DNA from: Bacillota bacterium
GTDB taxonomy: Bacteria > Bacillota > Clostridia > Christensenellales > SZUA-584
Direction: 5' to 3'
Assembly (NCBI GenBank): GCA_023416745.1
Contig: JAEZHF010000087.1
Span: 1-52,510, forward strand
Length of the DNA: 52,510 bases
Positions 24,723 through 32,512 of this stretch are shown here, piece by piece. Both the position numbers and the translations under genes were made by a program. Positions within the stretch are counted from its first letter, which is position 1, and each line of letters opens with the position of its first letter. The notes beneath the pieces are model-generated. The model was not told the DNA's origin and did no database searches. It saw only the letters and a program-made list of their open reading frames with translations.

Positions 24723-25193
24723 CTAGACATGCAGCCGGTTAAAGAAACCCAGCAGCGCCTTCATGGACACAATGAGGTCCGGATAGGCCGCGATATCAAA
24801 CTCCTTAAGTATACTCTCTATCAGCATGTCATGAAACTGCTTGTGCTTCCTGCAGCAATCCTCTCCCCTCTCTGTCAGCTGCAGCTCGCTCTTACGCTTG
24901 TCCTCGTCCACCTTCGCCTTAACGAGGTATCCCTTTTTCACCAGCCTCGAAACGGAAACGCTCACCGTCGCCTTGGTCACCCCCAGCATCTCCGCGATCT
25001 GCGTCAATGTCGCGCCGGGGCTGTCCTGTATGTTCTCCAGCGCATGCATCTCCGTCCGGCTGAGGTTGTCGTTGGCCGATTTGGACACGCTCTTTTCCTG
25101 CAGCCTCAATATGCGGTAAAACATATCCTTAAGCAGCTGATTGAGCAAAACCCTGATTTCCTGTTCGGACATCGTACCCGTTACAGTACCCAC
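24723..25193 (-). CDS. MarR-family regulator, probable FabT-like fatty acid synthesis repressor
   Basis: A 156-residue winged-helix regulator. The recognition region is LTQIAEMLGVTKATVSVSVSRL, followed by the wing VDEDKRKSELQLTERG. The start is GTG 25193, eight bases behind GGAGG. Its place directly upstream of a complete acc-fab operon, in the same orientation, is the FabT/FabR arrangement of streptococci and clostridia, where acyl-ACP acts as corepressor; function here is inferred from context. FapR, the Bacillus alternative, is not seen. Confidence 0.8.
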   Translation of the reverse strand: MGTVTGTMSEQEIRVLLNQLLKDMFYRILRLQEKSVSKSANDNLSRTEMHALENIQDSPGATLTQIAEMLGVTKATVSVSVSRLVKKGYLVKAKVDEDKRKSELQLTERGEDCCRKHKQFHDMLIESILKEFDIAAYPDLIVSMKALLGFFNRLHV

Positions 25194-25234
25194 AGTTTTT
25201 GCCTCCTTCTTAAGCTTTTTGTTTTCGATTTTAC

Positions 25235-25282
25235 ATTATATCACACACCGTCCGATAATTAAACATACTAACTTTTATAAAA
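25235..25282 (-). promoter_or_regulatory. Promoter of the FabT-like gene with a possible autoregulatory site
   Basis: Minus strand TTTAAT (25263-25258), 17 bases and a perfect TATAAT (25240-25235). The stretch overlapping and upstream of the -35 (25275-25254) contains GTTAGTATGTTTAATTA. It shares the heptamer GTTAGTA with the operator before accB, suggesting that the regulator also controls its own gene. Confidence 0.5.
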
Positions 25283-25303
25283 AAACCGATCCAATCGGAT
25301 CGG
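25279..25303 (-). terminator. Terminator after the SDR gene
   Basis: Minus strand stem CCGATCC/GGATCGG (25303-25297 with 25292-25286), a 4-base loop and seven Ts (25285-25279). It ends the TetR-SDR transcript and lies just upstream of the MarR promoter. Confidence 0.92.
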
Positions 25304-25340
25304 CGGTAAAATTAGTGTGTGAACCAGTGTTTTGTCAGAC

Positions 25341-26207
25341 TTACGCCTCGGGCCTGATGTACTCCCTCGTCAGTTCTGCCAGCTGCGCGGTTTTCTCTTT
25401 GTCATGACTGTATGCAGACGAATCCACCTGCTGCCGGTGGTGGTCATAATAGCGGCCGGTTACGCCTGCCACGTCTTCGGAAAGAGCCAGATACACATAC
25501 GTTTGCGCCATCTCCTCCGGTAATATCGACTTTTTACTTTTGATGGAGTACGCGAATTTTGCCAGCCGCGAAAGCCCGGGGTACCGGGATACATCGACCT
25601 TCACGTTGGTGACGCGTATACAGTTGGCCGTTACACCCGAACCGTTCAACCTGTCCGCCAGCCAGTAAGTATGCATCACCTGTGCCAGCTTCGAGTGGTA
25701 GTAGGCCTTCGGGACGCTGAATCCGCCCTTTTCAAACTCCGGGTCGTCGAAACGGATCTTGAGGCCGGGATGCATCACCAGCCCCTGCGAAGCCACCGTC
25801 AGTATGCGCCCCTGCCCGCTCCTTTTGAGCCGTTCGAGAAACAAGTCAACCAGCAGCACAGGCCCCACATGGTTTGTCGCCCAAACGCTTTCAATACCCT
25901 CCGCCGTCTTTTGCGGATGCTTTTGCGACAGATCGAAAGCCGCCGCATTGCTGATCAGCACATCCAGCTTGTCGTAAGGATACGCCTTTGCCAGCGCCCG
26001 GATGGACGACTGCAGCGACATGTCCGCGATCATCAGCTCCGCGGAGCCGCTGCCGCCGGCCTGCTTCACTTCCTCCAGCGCCTTCTGCCCGCGCTCCCTG
26101 TCACGGCACACCATGACCACATGGCAGCCCTGCGCTGCGAGCTGCACCGCAGCCGCTTTGCCGATCCCCGCATTTGCGCCCGTTATCAGGCATATCTTCC
26201 TATCCAT
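25341..26207 (-). CDS. Short-chain dehydrogenase, retinol dehydrogenase-like
   Basis: A 288-residue SDR with cofactor loop TGANAGIG, ISNAAAF, and catalytic Ser, Tyr and Lys in VASQG and AYYHSKLAQ. It has the architecture of the bacterial proteins annotated as retinol dehydrogenase- or WW-oxidoreductase-like SDRs; the substrate is unknown. It overlaps the end of the TetR gene by 8 bases, so the two are translated from one mRNA and the TetR protein probably controls it. Confidence 0.85.
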   Translation of the reverse strand: MDRKICLITGANAGIGKAAAVQLAAQGCHVVMVCRDRERGQKALEEVKQAGGSGSAELMIADMSLQSSIRALAKAYPYDKLDVLISNAAAFDLSQKHPQKTAEGIESVWATNHVGPVLLVDLFLERLKRSGQGRILTVASQGLVMHPGLKIRFDDPEFEKGGFSVPKAYYHSKLAQVMHTYWLADRLNGSGVTANCIRVTNVKVDVSRYPGLSRLAKFAYSIKSKKSILPEEMAQTYVYLALSEDVAGVTGRYYDHHRQQVDSSAYSHDKEKTAQLAELTREYIRPEA

Positions 26208-26835
26208 GAATTTCTCCTTTCGCCTTGCTCCCGGCCAATCCGTTTTTCAGAAATGCGATAAAGCTGTCCAGCTTCTCCATCACTTCGCCCGGCCCCGCGC
26301 CCGCCTCGATCTTGACGATTTCATCAAAGTGCCCGAACAGTACAGACATCGTTCCCACCACAAACTCCTGGGAAAACCCCGGCGCAATCTCGCCGCGGCT
26401 GACCGCTTCGCCCGCCATCCGCTCCAACGCGCGTCGGGACTCCGCGTCAAACGCCGACCGAACGGAATCGTATATGCTGCTGCGCTCTTTGGCGAGCATC
26501 TTCGCGAAGCCGTGGGCTTCGGGGCAGTTCTGCGCAAACTCCAATCCCCATTTCGCCTGCAGCTTCAGAAGACTGAAAATGTCCTCACCGCCCGCAGCAG
26601 GCGGCTCAGCATCCATCCTTTGCTGTATGAACGTCCATTTCTGTTCCGATGTATGCCGGATCAGATACAGGTAGAGATCGGCCTTGTCCTTGAAGTGATA
26701 ATAGAACGTCCCTTTGCTGATGCCCGCGTCCGCGATGATACGGTTGATCGACGCTTCCTCGTAGCTTTTCTGCGAAAATTCAGCCAGCGCCGCATCCAGC
26801 AGCTCCTGTTTTCTTTCAAATGTTTTTTCTTTCAT
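26200..26835 (-). CDS. TetR-family transcriptional repressor
   Basis: A regulator of about 211 residues. The N-terminal helix-turn-helix reads KQELLDAALAEFSQKSYEEAS and GISKGTFYYHFKDKADLYLYLI, the classic TetR pattern; the C-terminal ligand domain is not assignable. ATG 26835 (MKEKTFERK) is preferred, since the longer frame from 26859 would run through the operator. The double palindrome immediately upstream is its likely binding site, giving autoregulation and control of the SDR gene. Confidence 0.9.
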   Translation of the reverse strand: MKEKTFERKQELLDAALAEFSQKSYEEASINRIIADAGISKGTFYYHFKDKADLYLYLIRHTSEQKWTFIQQRMDAEPPAAGGEDIFSLLKLQAKWGLEFAQNCPEAHGFAKMLAKERSSIYDSVRSAFDAESRRALERMAGEAVSRGEIAPGFSQEFVVGTMSVLFGHFDEIVKIEAGAGPGEVMEKLDSFIAFLKNGLAGSKAKGEIHG

Positions 26836-26851
26836 TAGGCTCTCATCCTTG

Positions 26852-26911
26852 TAGACCATTTAGTCTAGACCGTCTGGTCTATATAATACTTCACCTGTTC
26901 TGTTTTGTCAA
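26852..26911 (-). promoter_or_regulatory. TetR/SDR promoter with two overlapping operators
   Basis: Minus strand TTGACA (26911-26906), 17 bases and TATTAT (26888-26883). Downstream, TAGACC-GTCT-GGTCTA (26866-26881) is a perfect palindrome, and TAGACC-ATTT-AGTCTA (26852-26867) is a second, overlapping near-palindrome. They cover the start of transcription, ideal for repression by the adjacent TetR protein. Confidence 0.82.
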
Positions 26912-26916
26912 CTGCA

Positions 26917-26946
26917 AAAGAAAAACCCCCGGAAAACCGAGGGTTC
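26917..26946 (-). terminator. Terminator after spoIVA
   Basis: Minus strand stem of about 8 bp (26944-26937 with 26932-26925), a 4-base TTTT loop and a T-rich tail. It ends 40 bp after the spoIVA stop and sits just upstream of the TetR promoter. Confidence 0.8.
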
Positions 26947-26960
26947 AAAGCTCACAGAGC

Positions 26961-28439
26961 TCACAGCAATATACAGATCAGACCGCCGCTGCCTTCGTTG
27001 ATGATGCGCGAGAGCGTCTCCTGTATTTTCATGCGCGCATCCTCCGGCATGTGAGTCAGCTTGCCTGACAAACCTTCCTTGACGAGGTCGTGCAGGGATT
27101 TGCCGAATATATCCGTATTCCACAGCTTCGACGGATCGTTCTCAAACTCGCTCAGCATGTATTTGATGAGCTCCTCCGACTGCTTCTCAGATCCCACGAT
27201 GGGCGAAACTTCCGTTTCGATGTCCACGCGTATCAGGTGCAGCGACGGAGCGCTGGCTTTGAGCCGTACGCCGAAGCGGCCGCCTTGCCGCACCAATTCA
27301 GGCTCCTCAAGAGACATATCGTCCACCGAGGGCGGCACCAGTCCATAGCCTGTTTCCTTGACGCTCTGGAGCGCGTCTGCCATCCGGTCGTACTGCTTTT
27401 TGGCGGTGACCAGATCCTTCACGATGGACACCAGGTGGTAGTCGTCATCGATCGGATAGCCGCACTCATCGCCCAGAATCTTGTAGAAAAGCTCCTGCGG
27501 GAAGTCCACGCGCATTTTCACGCTGCCCTCACCCAGCTCCACCTTGTTCACCGATGCGCCGCTGATGTCATCCAGATTGTTCATCGTGCCCAGCAGCGCG
27601 CCGTAATCGCGCACCTTTTCCAGATTATCCAGCGACGCGGAAATACCGCCCATCACCTCGTTCATCAGCCAGTGGTCCGGCGACAGCGCCCGCGCCCAGC
27701 CCGGCATATCGATGTTGATCTCCTTGAGCGGGAACTCGTACAGCAGGTTCTCCATCATCGCGCTGATGTCGTTCTCCGCCAGCCGCATGATGTCCATCAG
27801 CAGCACCGGCACCTGATATTTTTCCTCCATCGCGTTGCGCAGCCGGATGGTGTCCTCGCTGCCCGGCGTCGCGGAATTGAGTATCACGATAAAGGGTTTG
27901 CCCAGCTCCCACAGCTCGCGCACCACGCGCTCCTCGGCCTGCACGTAGCTGGACCGCGGTATCTCCGTGATGCTGCCGTCCGTCGTCATCACAATGCCGA
28001 TGGTGCTGTGGTCGGTGATCACCTTGCGCGTGCCTGTCTCCGCGGCTTCCTCGAACGGGATGTCGTAGTCGAACCACGGCGTGGACACCATGCGCGGCAC
28101 GTTGTTTTCCAGATAGCCCATCGCGCCGTCCACCATGTAGCCCACGGAATCCACCATCCGCACCTTCATTTCGGCTTCGTTGTTGATCTTGATCTTGACC
28201 GCCTCGTTGGGTACAAACTTGGGCTGCGTGGTCATGATGGTTTTGCCCGCGCTGCTCTGCGGCAGCTCGTCAACCACGCGCTCCTTCTCATGGGTATCGT
28301 CCAGGTTCGGGAGCACCAGCATATCCATAAACCGCTTGATGAACGTCGATTTGCCCGTTCTGACCGGCCCAACAACGCCGATGTATATATCCCCTCCCGT
28401 TCTTTCGGAAATATCCTTATATAGATTATAGCTTTGCAT
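26961..28439 (-). CDS. spoIVA: Stage IV sporulation protein A, spore coat morphogenetic ATPase
   Basis: A 492-residue protein, exactly the length of B. subtilis SpoIVA, that polymerises with ATP hydrolysis to form the basement layer of the spore coat around the forespore. The N-terminal Walker A is GPVRTGKST (24-32), with a TRAFAC-like GTPase fold through about residue 240; the C-terminus ends in GGLICILL, which resembles the Bacillus membrane/SpoVM-contact tail. ATG 28439 is preceded by GGAGGG six bases away; an in-frame ATG 33 bases upstream is not used. The gene is a firm marker of an endospore former. Expression should be under sigma-E, but I could not place a convincing sigma-E promoter. 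Confidence 0.96.
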   Translation of the reverse strand: MQSYNLYKDISERTGGDIYIGVVGPVRTGKSTFIKRFMDMLVLPNLDDTHEKERVVDELPQSSAGKTIMTTQPKFVPNEAVKIKINNEAEMKVRMVDSVGYMVDGAMGYLENNVPRMVSTPWFDYDIPFEEAAETGTRKVITDHSTIGIVMTTDGSITEIPRSSYVQAEERVVRELWELGKPFIVILNSATPGSEDTIRLRNAMEEKYQVPVLLMDIMRLAENDISAMMENLLYEFPLKEINIDMPGWARALSPDHWLMNEVMGGISASLDNLEKVRDYGALLGTMNNLDDISGASVNKVELGEGSVKMRVDFPQELFYKILGDECGYPIDDDYHLVSIVKDLVTAKKQYDRMADALQSVKETGYGLVPPSVDDMSLEEPELVRQGGRFGVRLKASAPSLHLIRVDIETEVSPIVGSEKQSEELIKYMLSEFENDPSKLWNTDIFGKSLHDLVKEGLSGKLTHMPEDARMKIQETLSRIINEGSGGLICILL

Positions 28440-28518
28440 GGCGCACCCTCCGTATAAAATTGCTTTTAACACTAGATATATATGAACATGTCTTTAAACT
28501 CATGCCTAAACAATGATG

Positions 28519-28550
28519 AAAAAAAGAGACGTGCCGATTCCAGCCGTCTC
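28519..28550 (-). terminator. Terminator after lysA
   Basis: Minus strand stem GAGACG/CGTCTC (28550-28545 with 28531-28526), with partial inner pairing in the 13-base loop and a run of seven Ts. It stands between lysA and spoIVA. Confidence 0.8.
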
Positions 28551-28604
28551 CCGCGTTTTCACGATGTCTTTATTTCAATATAAAATATCCCTGACTGCCC
28601 GCTG

Positions 28605-29915
28605 TTACAGCCACTCCGGTATCCGGTCGTTGCGCACCAGGTCCTCGTAGGACTGCCGTGCCACCATCAGCCCTGAGCGCCCGTCCTTGACCAGCACCAC
28701 CGCCGGATGCGGCAGCTTGTTGTAGTTGCTCGCCATCGAGTAATGATAAGCGCCGGTGGAGAACACCGCCAGCACGTCGCCCGCCTTCGCCTCGGGCAGC
28801 TCTGCGTTCCAGATCAGCATGTCACCGCTCTCGCAGGTGCGCCCCGCGATAGACACCACGGTGGTGTCCGGCTCGTTCATGCGTGCGGCCAGCGCGCAAG
28901 TATACACCGCCTGATACAGCGCCGGACGGGGGTTATCCGCCATACCGCCGTCCACACTCACATAGGTGCGCACATCGGGAATCGTCTTGATATCGCCGAT
29001 GGTGTACAGCGTCGTGCCCGCTTCGCCCACGATGGAACGCCCCGGTTCGATCACAAACGCGGGCGGGTCCATCTCCCGCTCGTCGCACAGCGATGTCAGC
29101 TCGTCCAGCATGGCCTGCACGTATTCATACGGCTGCAGCGGCTTGTCGCCCGTGGTGTAGTGGATACCGTAGCCGCCGCCGAAGTTGATCTCTTTGAACG
29201 CAAACCCCGTCTGTGTCCGTATGTCCTGCATGAAGTCGAACATCACGTCCACCGTCTCACGGAAGGGCGCCAGCTCGAATATCTGTGAGCCGATGTGGCA
29301 GTGCATGCCCACCAGCTTCAGGCTGGGCTGCTTGAGTATATCGCGCACGGCCTGCAGCCCCTGTCCGTCGGCGATGCCGAAACCGAACTTGGAGTCCACC
29401 TGGCCTGTTTTGATATAGTCGTGCGTGTGCGCCTCGATGCCCGGCTTGATGCGCACCGACACCGCCTGTACCTTGCCCATCTGTGCCGCAATGTCCGCCA
29501 GCAGCTCTATCTCGCTGCCGCTGTCGATCACCACGCGGCCCACGCCCGCCTCCACCGCCATGCGCAGATCGCCCGGCGTCTTGTTGTTGCCGTGCAGGTA
29601 CACCTTTTTCATATCAAAGCCTGCGTTCATCGCCACGTACAGCTCGCCGCCCGACACCACGTCCAGCCCCATTCCCTCGCTCTGCACGATTTTGCACATG
29701 GCCGTCGTCATGAAAGCCTTGCCGGCAAACAGGATAAGCCCGCCGCCTTTATAGCCGGCAAGCGCTTTTGTATAACCGCGGCATACGCTGCGGATCACGT
29801 CCTCCTCCATCACGTAGAGCGGCGTGCTGAACTCCTTTGCCAGCTCCAGCGCGTCGCATCCGCCCAACTTAAGATGCCCCTGCTCACTGATATTCAAATT
29901 TCCCCAATGCTTCAT
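28605..29915 (-). CDS. lysA: Diaminopimelate decarboxylase
   Basis: A 436-residue PLP enzyme that converts meso-diaminopimelate to L-lysine. Lys66 in LFAGKAFMTTAM is the likely PLP lysine; HCHIGSQI, NFGGGYGI, EPGRSIVGEAG and the cross-subunit RTCESGD are present. ATG 29915 (MKHWGN) is the usual N-terminus, with GAAGGTG upstream. It is a single-gene transcript with its own promoter and terminator. Together with DNPR in MurE it indicates a DAP-based wall and lysine made from the same precursor. Confidence 0.95.
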   Translation of the reverse strand: MKHWGNLNISEQGHLKLGGCDALELAKEFSTPLYVMEEDVIRSVCRGYTKALAGYKGGGLILFAGKAFMTTAMCKIVQSEGMGLDVVSGGELYVAMNAGFDMKKVYLHGNNKTPGDLRMAVEAGVGRVVIDSGSEIELLADIAAQMGKVQAVSVRIKPGIEAHTHDYIKTGQVDSKFGFGIADGQGLQAVRDILKQPSLKLVGMHCHIGSQIFELAPFRETVDVMFDFMQDIRTQTGFAFKEINFGGGYGIHYTTGDKPLQPYEYVQAMLDELTSLCDEREMDPPAFVIEPGRSIVGEAGTTLYTIGDIKTIPDVRTYVSVDGGMADNPRPALYQAVYTCALAARMNEPDTTVVSIAGRTCESGDMLIWNAELPEAKAGDVLAVFSTGAYHYSMASNYNKLPHPAVVLVKDGRSGLMVARQSYEDLVRNDRIPEWL

Positions 29916-29946
29916 GGTCGTCACCTTCTGTATAAATATACACAAT

Positions 29947-29975
29947 ATACTACCATATGCACATCAGCGTGTCAA
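29947..29975 (-). promoter_or_regulatory. lysA promoter
   Basis: Minus strand perfect TTGACA (29975-29970), a 17-base spacer and TAGTAT (29952-29947), 32 bases before the lysA ATG. The leader is too short for a lysine riboswitch, and none was recognised. Confidence 0.72.
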
Positions 29976-30022
29976 CAAAACGGCGGTTGTTGACCGTGGT
30001 GACGGTGGCTTATGCCTTAAAA

Positions 30023-30053
30023 ACAAAACGACGGCTCTGCACCGCCGTTTTGT
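30023..30053 (-). terminator. Terminator after clpC
   Basis: Arms 30042-30053 and 30023-30034 form a 12-bp stem with one G-T pair and a 7-base loop, followed on the minus strand by TTTTT. It ends the ctsR-mcsA-mcsB-clpC transcript. Its first arm can also pair perfectly with 29975-29987. Confidence 0.88.
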
Positions 30054-30069
30054 TTTTAATTATAGTCGG

Positions 30070-32493
30070 CTAAACTTTCTTTTCGTACTGTGGCTTGTCG
30101 TCCTTCATGAACATGCGCACGCTGTCGCCGATGCTGATTTTACCCTCCAGTATCTCTTCGGACAGCTTATCCTCCACGATCTGCTGCACCATTCGCCGCA
30201 AGGGGCGCGCGCCGTAGTTTTCGTCGAAGCCCTCTTTGGCGAGGTAGTCCACGGTGTCCTCCTCGTAGGCGAGGTAAATGCCGCGCTCTTCCAGCCGCTT
30301 GATGACGCTGCCCAGCATCAGCTTCACGATTTCGCGCGTGTGCGCCTCGCTGAGCTTGTGGAACACGATGATGTCATCCAGACGGTTGATGAACTCAGGC
30401 CGGAACGCTTTTTTCAGCTCCTCCAGTATACCCTCCTTCATGCGCTCGTAGCCGCGGTCTCCGTCCACCGCACCAAAGCCAATTTTCTTAGAGTCGATGT
30501 TGGTCGCACCGAGGTTGGACGTCATGATGATCACGCAATTCTTAAAATCCACCACGCGGCCTTTGGAATCCGTTAAGCGGCCGTCCTCGAGTATCTGCAG
30601 CAGTATGTTGAACACGTCCGGGTGCGCCTTCTCGATCTCGTCCAGCAGCAGCACCGCATACGGATGGCGGCGTATCTTCTCCGTCAGCTGGCCGCCCTCA
30701 TCGAAGCCCACATAGCCGGGCGGCGAACCGATCAGCTTGGACACCGCATGCTTTTCCATGTACTCCGACATGTCGAGCCGTATCATCGCGTCCTCGTCGC
30801 CGAACAGCGCCTCGGCCAGCGCCTTTGTCAGCTCCGTCTTGCCCACGCCGGTAGGCCCTAAAAATATGAACGAACCGACAGGCCTCTTGGGGTCTTTCAG
30901 CCCCGCGCGCGAACGCCGGATGGCCTTGGACACCGCCACGCACGCCTCATCCTGACCGATCACACGCTGGTGCAGCGCCTTTTCCAGCTCCAGCAGCCGC
31001 CTGGATTCGTCCTCTGTCAGCTTCACGACGGGTATGTTGGTCCAGGTGGACACGATCTGCGCGATCTCCGTTTCGGTGACCTCGCCCTCGCGCTTGCTGG
31101 TGTCCTTCTCCCACTCGGCTTTTAGCTCAGTGATCTGCTTCTCGACGCGCTTTTCCTCGTCGCGCAGCTCCGCCGCTTTCTCGAAGTTCTGATGCGTGAT
31201 CGCCTGATCCTTCTCCTTGCGCAGCTGCTCCTGCTTCTCCTCCAGCTCCTTGATGTCGGGCGGCGCGGTGTACAGGCTGAGCCGCACCTTGGAGGCTGCT
31301 TCATCCATCAGGTCAATAGCTTTGTCGGGCAGAAAGCGGTCCATCAGGTACCGGTCGGACAGCTCCACTGCGGCTTTGAGCGCCTCGTCGGTGATGCGCA
31401 CTTTGTGATGCGCTTCGTAACGGTCGCGCAGGCCAGTCAGTATGGCGACAGCCTCCTCCTTGGTCGGCTCGCCCACCGTCACCGGCTGGAAACGCCGCTC
31501 CAGCGCCGCGTCCTTCTCGATGTGCTTGCGGTACTCGTCGAACGTCGTCGCGCCCACCACCTGTATCTCGCCGCGTGCGAGAGCCGGTTTCAGTATGCTG
31601 GCCGCGTCCATCGCTCCCTCGGCAGCACCCGCGCCCACGATGGTATGTATCTCATCGATGAACAGTATCACCTTGCCGGACGCCTTCAATTCCTTGAGCG
31701 CGTCCTTCAGACGGTCTTCAAACTCGCCACGGTATTTGGTCCCCGCGATCATGCCCGCGAGGTCCAGCGATATCACGCGCTTGCCGCGCAGCAGCTCGGG
31801 CACGTTGCCGTCCGCGATGCGCTGCGCTAACCCCTCGGCAATGGCGGATTTGCCCACGCCCGGTTCGCCCACCAGCACCGGGTTGTTTTTGGTGCGGCGG
31901 GACAGTATCTGCGTGATGCGCTCGATCTCCTGCGCACGCCCGATGACCGGATCCAGCTCGCCGTCCTTGGCGGCCTGCGTCAGGTCGCGCCCGAACTTAT
32001 CCAGCTTGGGTGTCTGCGTTTCCTTCTTCTGCCCCGGCTCCACGATGCCCTGCGTGTCGCCCGTCACGTTGTGTATGCCGTTCTCCAGCTCGGCGAGGTC
32101 GGTTCCCAGGTCGGTCAGTATCTTGAACGCGACGCCTTCCTTCTCGCGGATGAGCGCCATCAGTATATGCTCGGTGCCCACGTAGCTCTGCCCCAACTGC
32201 TTGGAAAAGGTGACGGCCAGCTCCAGTATCTTTTTTGACCGGGGCGTATAGCCAAAGCTCTGCGTGAACACGAAGTCGCCCTTGCCGATGAGGCTCAGCA
32301 CGTTCTGCGTCACCGCCTCCTCGGAAACGCCGGACAGGTTCAGCAGGTTGGCCGCCGCCCCTTCCTTCTCGCTGATCAGCCCCAGCAGCAGATGCTCGGT
32401 ACCCACGTAGTTATGTCCCAGATCGCGCGCCTTCTTCTCGGCATGCTTGAGCGCGTTCTTTGCCCCTTCCGTAAACTTCGCAAAAAAATCCAT
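30070..32493 (-). CDS. clpC: ATP-dependent Clp protease ATP-binding subunit ClpC
   Basis: An 807-residue AAA+ unfoldase that feeds proteins to ClpP. Two Clp-N repeats (about 1-145) are followed by the first AAA domain with Walker A GEPGVGKSA (209-217), the ClpC middle domain with a UVR-type stretch (HQNFEKAAELRDEEKRVEKQ) and the second AAA domain with GPTGVGKTE. It is the last gene of the CtsR operon, 19 bp after mcsB. In Bacillus, ClpC partners with McsA/McsB to degrade phosphoarginine-marked proteins; the operon composition here predicts the same. Confidence 0.96.
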   Translation of the reverse strand: MDFFAKFTEGAKNALKHAEKKARDLGHNYVGTEHLLLGLISEKEGAAANLLNLSGVSEEAVTQNVLSLIGKGDFVFTQSFGYTPRSKKILELAVTFSKQLGQSYVGTEHILMALIREKEGVAFKILTDLGTDLAELENGIHNVTGDTQGIVEPGQKKETQTPKLDKFGRDLTQAAKDGELDPVIGRAQEIERITQILSRRTKNNPVLVGEPGVGKSAIAEGLAQRIADGNVPELLRGKRVISLDLAGMIAGTKYRGEFEDRLKDALKELKASGKVILFIDEIHTIVGAGAAEGAMDAASILKPALARGEIQVVGATTFDEYRKHIEKDAALERRFQPVTVGEPTKEEAVAILTGLRDRYEAHHKVRITDEALKAAVELSDRYLMDRFLPDKAIDLMDEAASKVRLSLYTAPPDIKELEEKQEQLRKEKDQAITHQNFEKAAELRDEEKRVEKQITELKAEWEKDTSKREGEVTETEIAQIVSTWTNIPVVKLTEDESRRLLELEKALHQRVIGQDEACVAVSKAIRRSRAGLKDPKRPVGSFIFLGPTGVGKTELTKALAEALFGDEDAMIRLDMSEYMEKHAVSKLIGSPPGYVGFDEGGQLTEKIRRHPYAVLLLDEIEKAHPDVFNILLQILEDGRLTDSKGRVVDFKNCVIIMTSNLGATNIDSKKIGFGAVDGDRGYERMKEGILEELKKAFRPEFINRLDDIIVFHKLSEAHTREIVKLMLGSVIKRLEERGIYLAYEEDTVDYLAKEGFDENYGARPLRRMVQQIVEDKLSEEILEGKISIGDSVRMFMKDDKPQYEKKV

Positions 32494-32512
32494 ATGTTAT
32501 CTCCCTTCCAGG

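Noticed and set aside
27090..28424. 444-codon plus-strand open frame opposite spoIVA
   Set aside because: It lies entirely antisense to a clearly conserved gene and its composition (His/Arg/Val-rich) is typical of a shadow frame.
29916..30069. Lysine riboswitch ahead of lysA
   Set aside because: The promoter is only about 30 bases from the start codon, so the leader is far too short, and no L-box pattern was seen.
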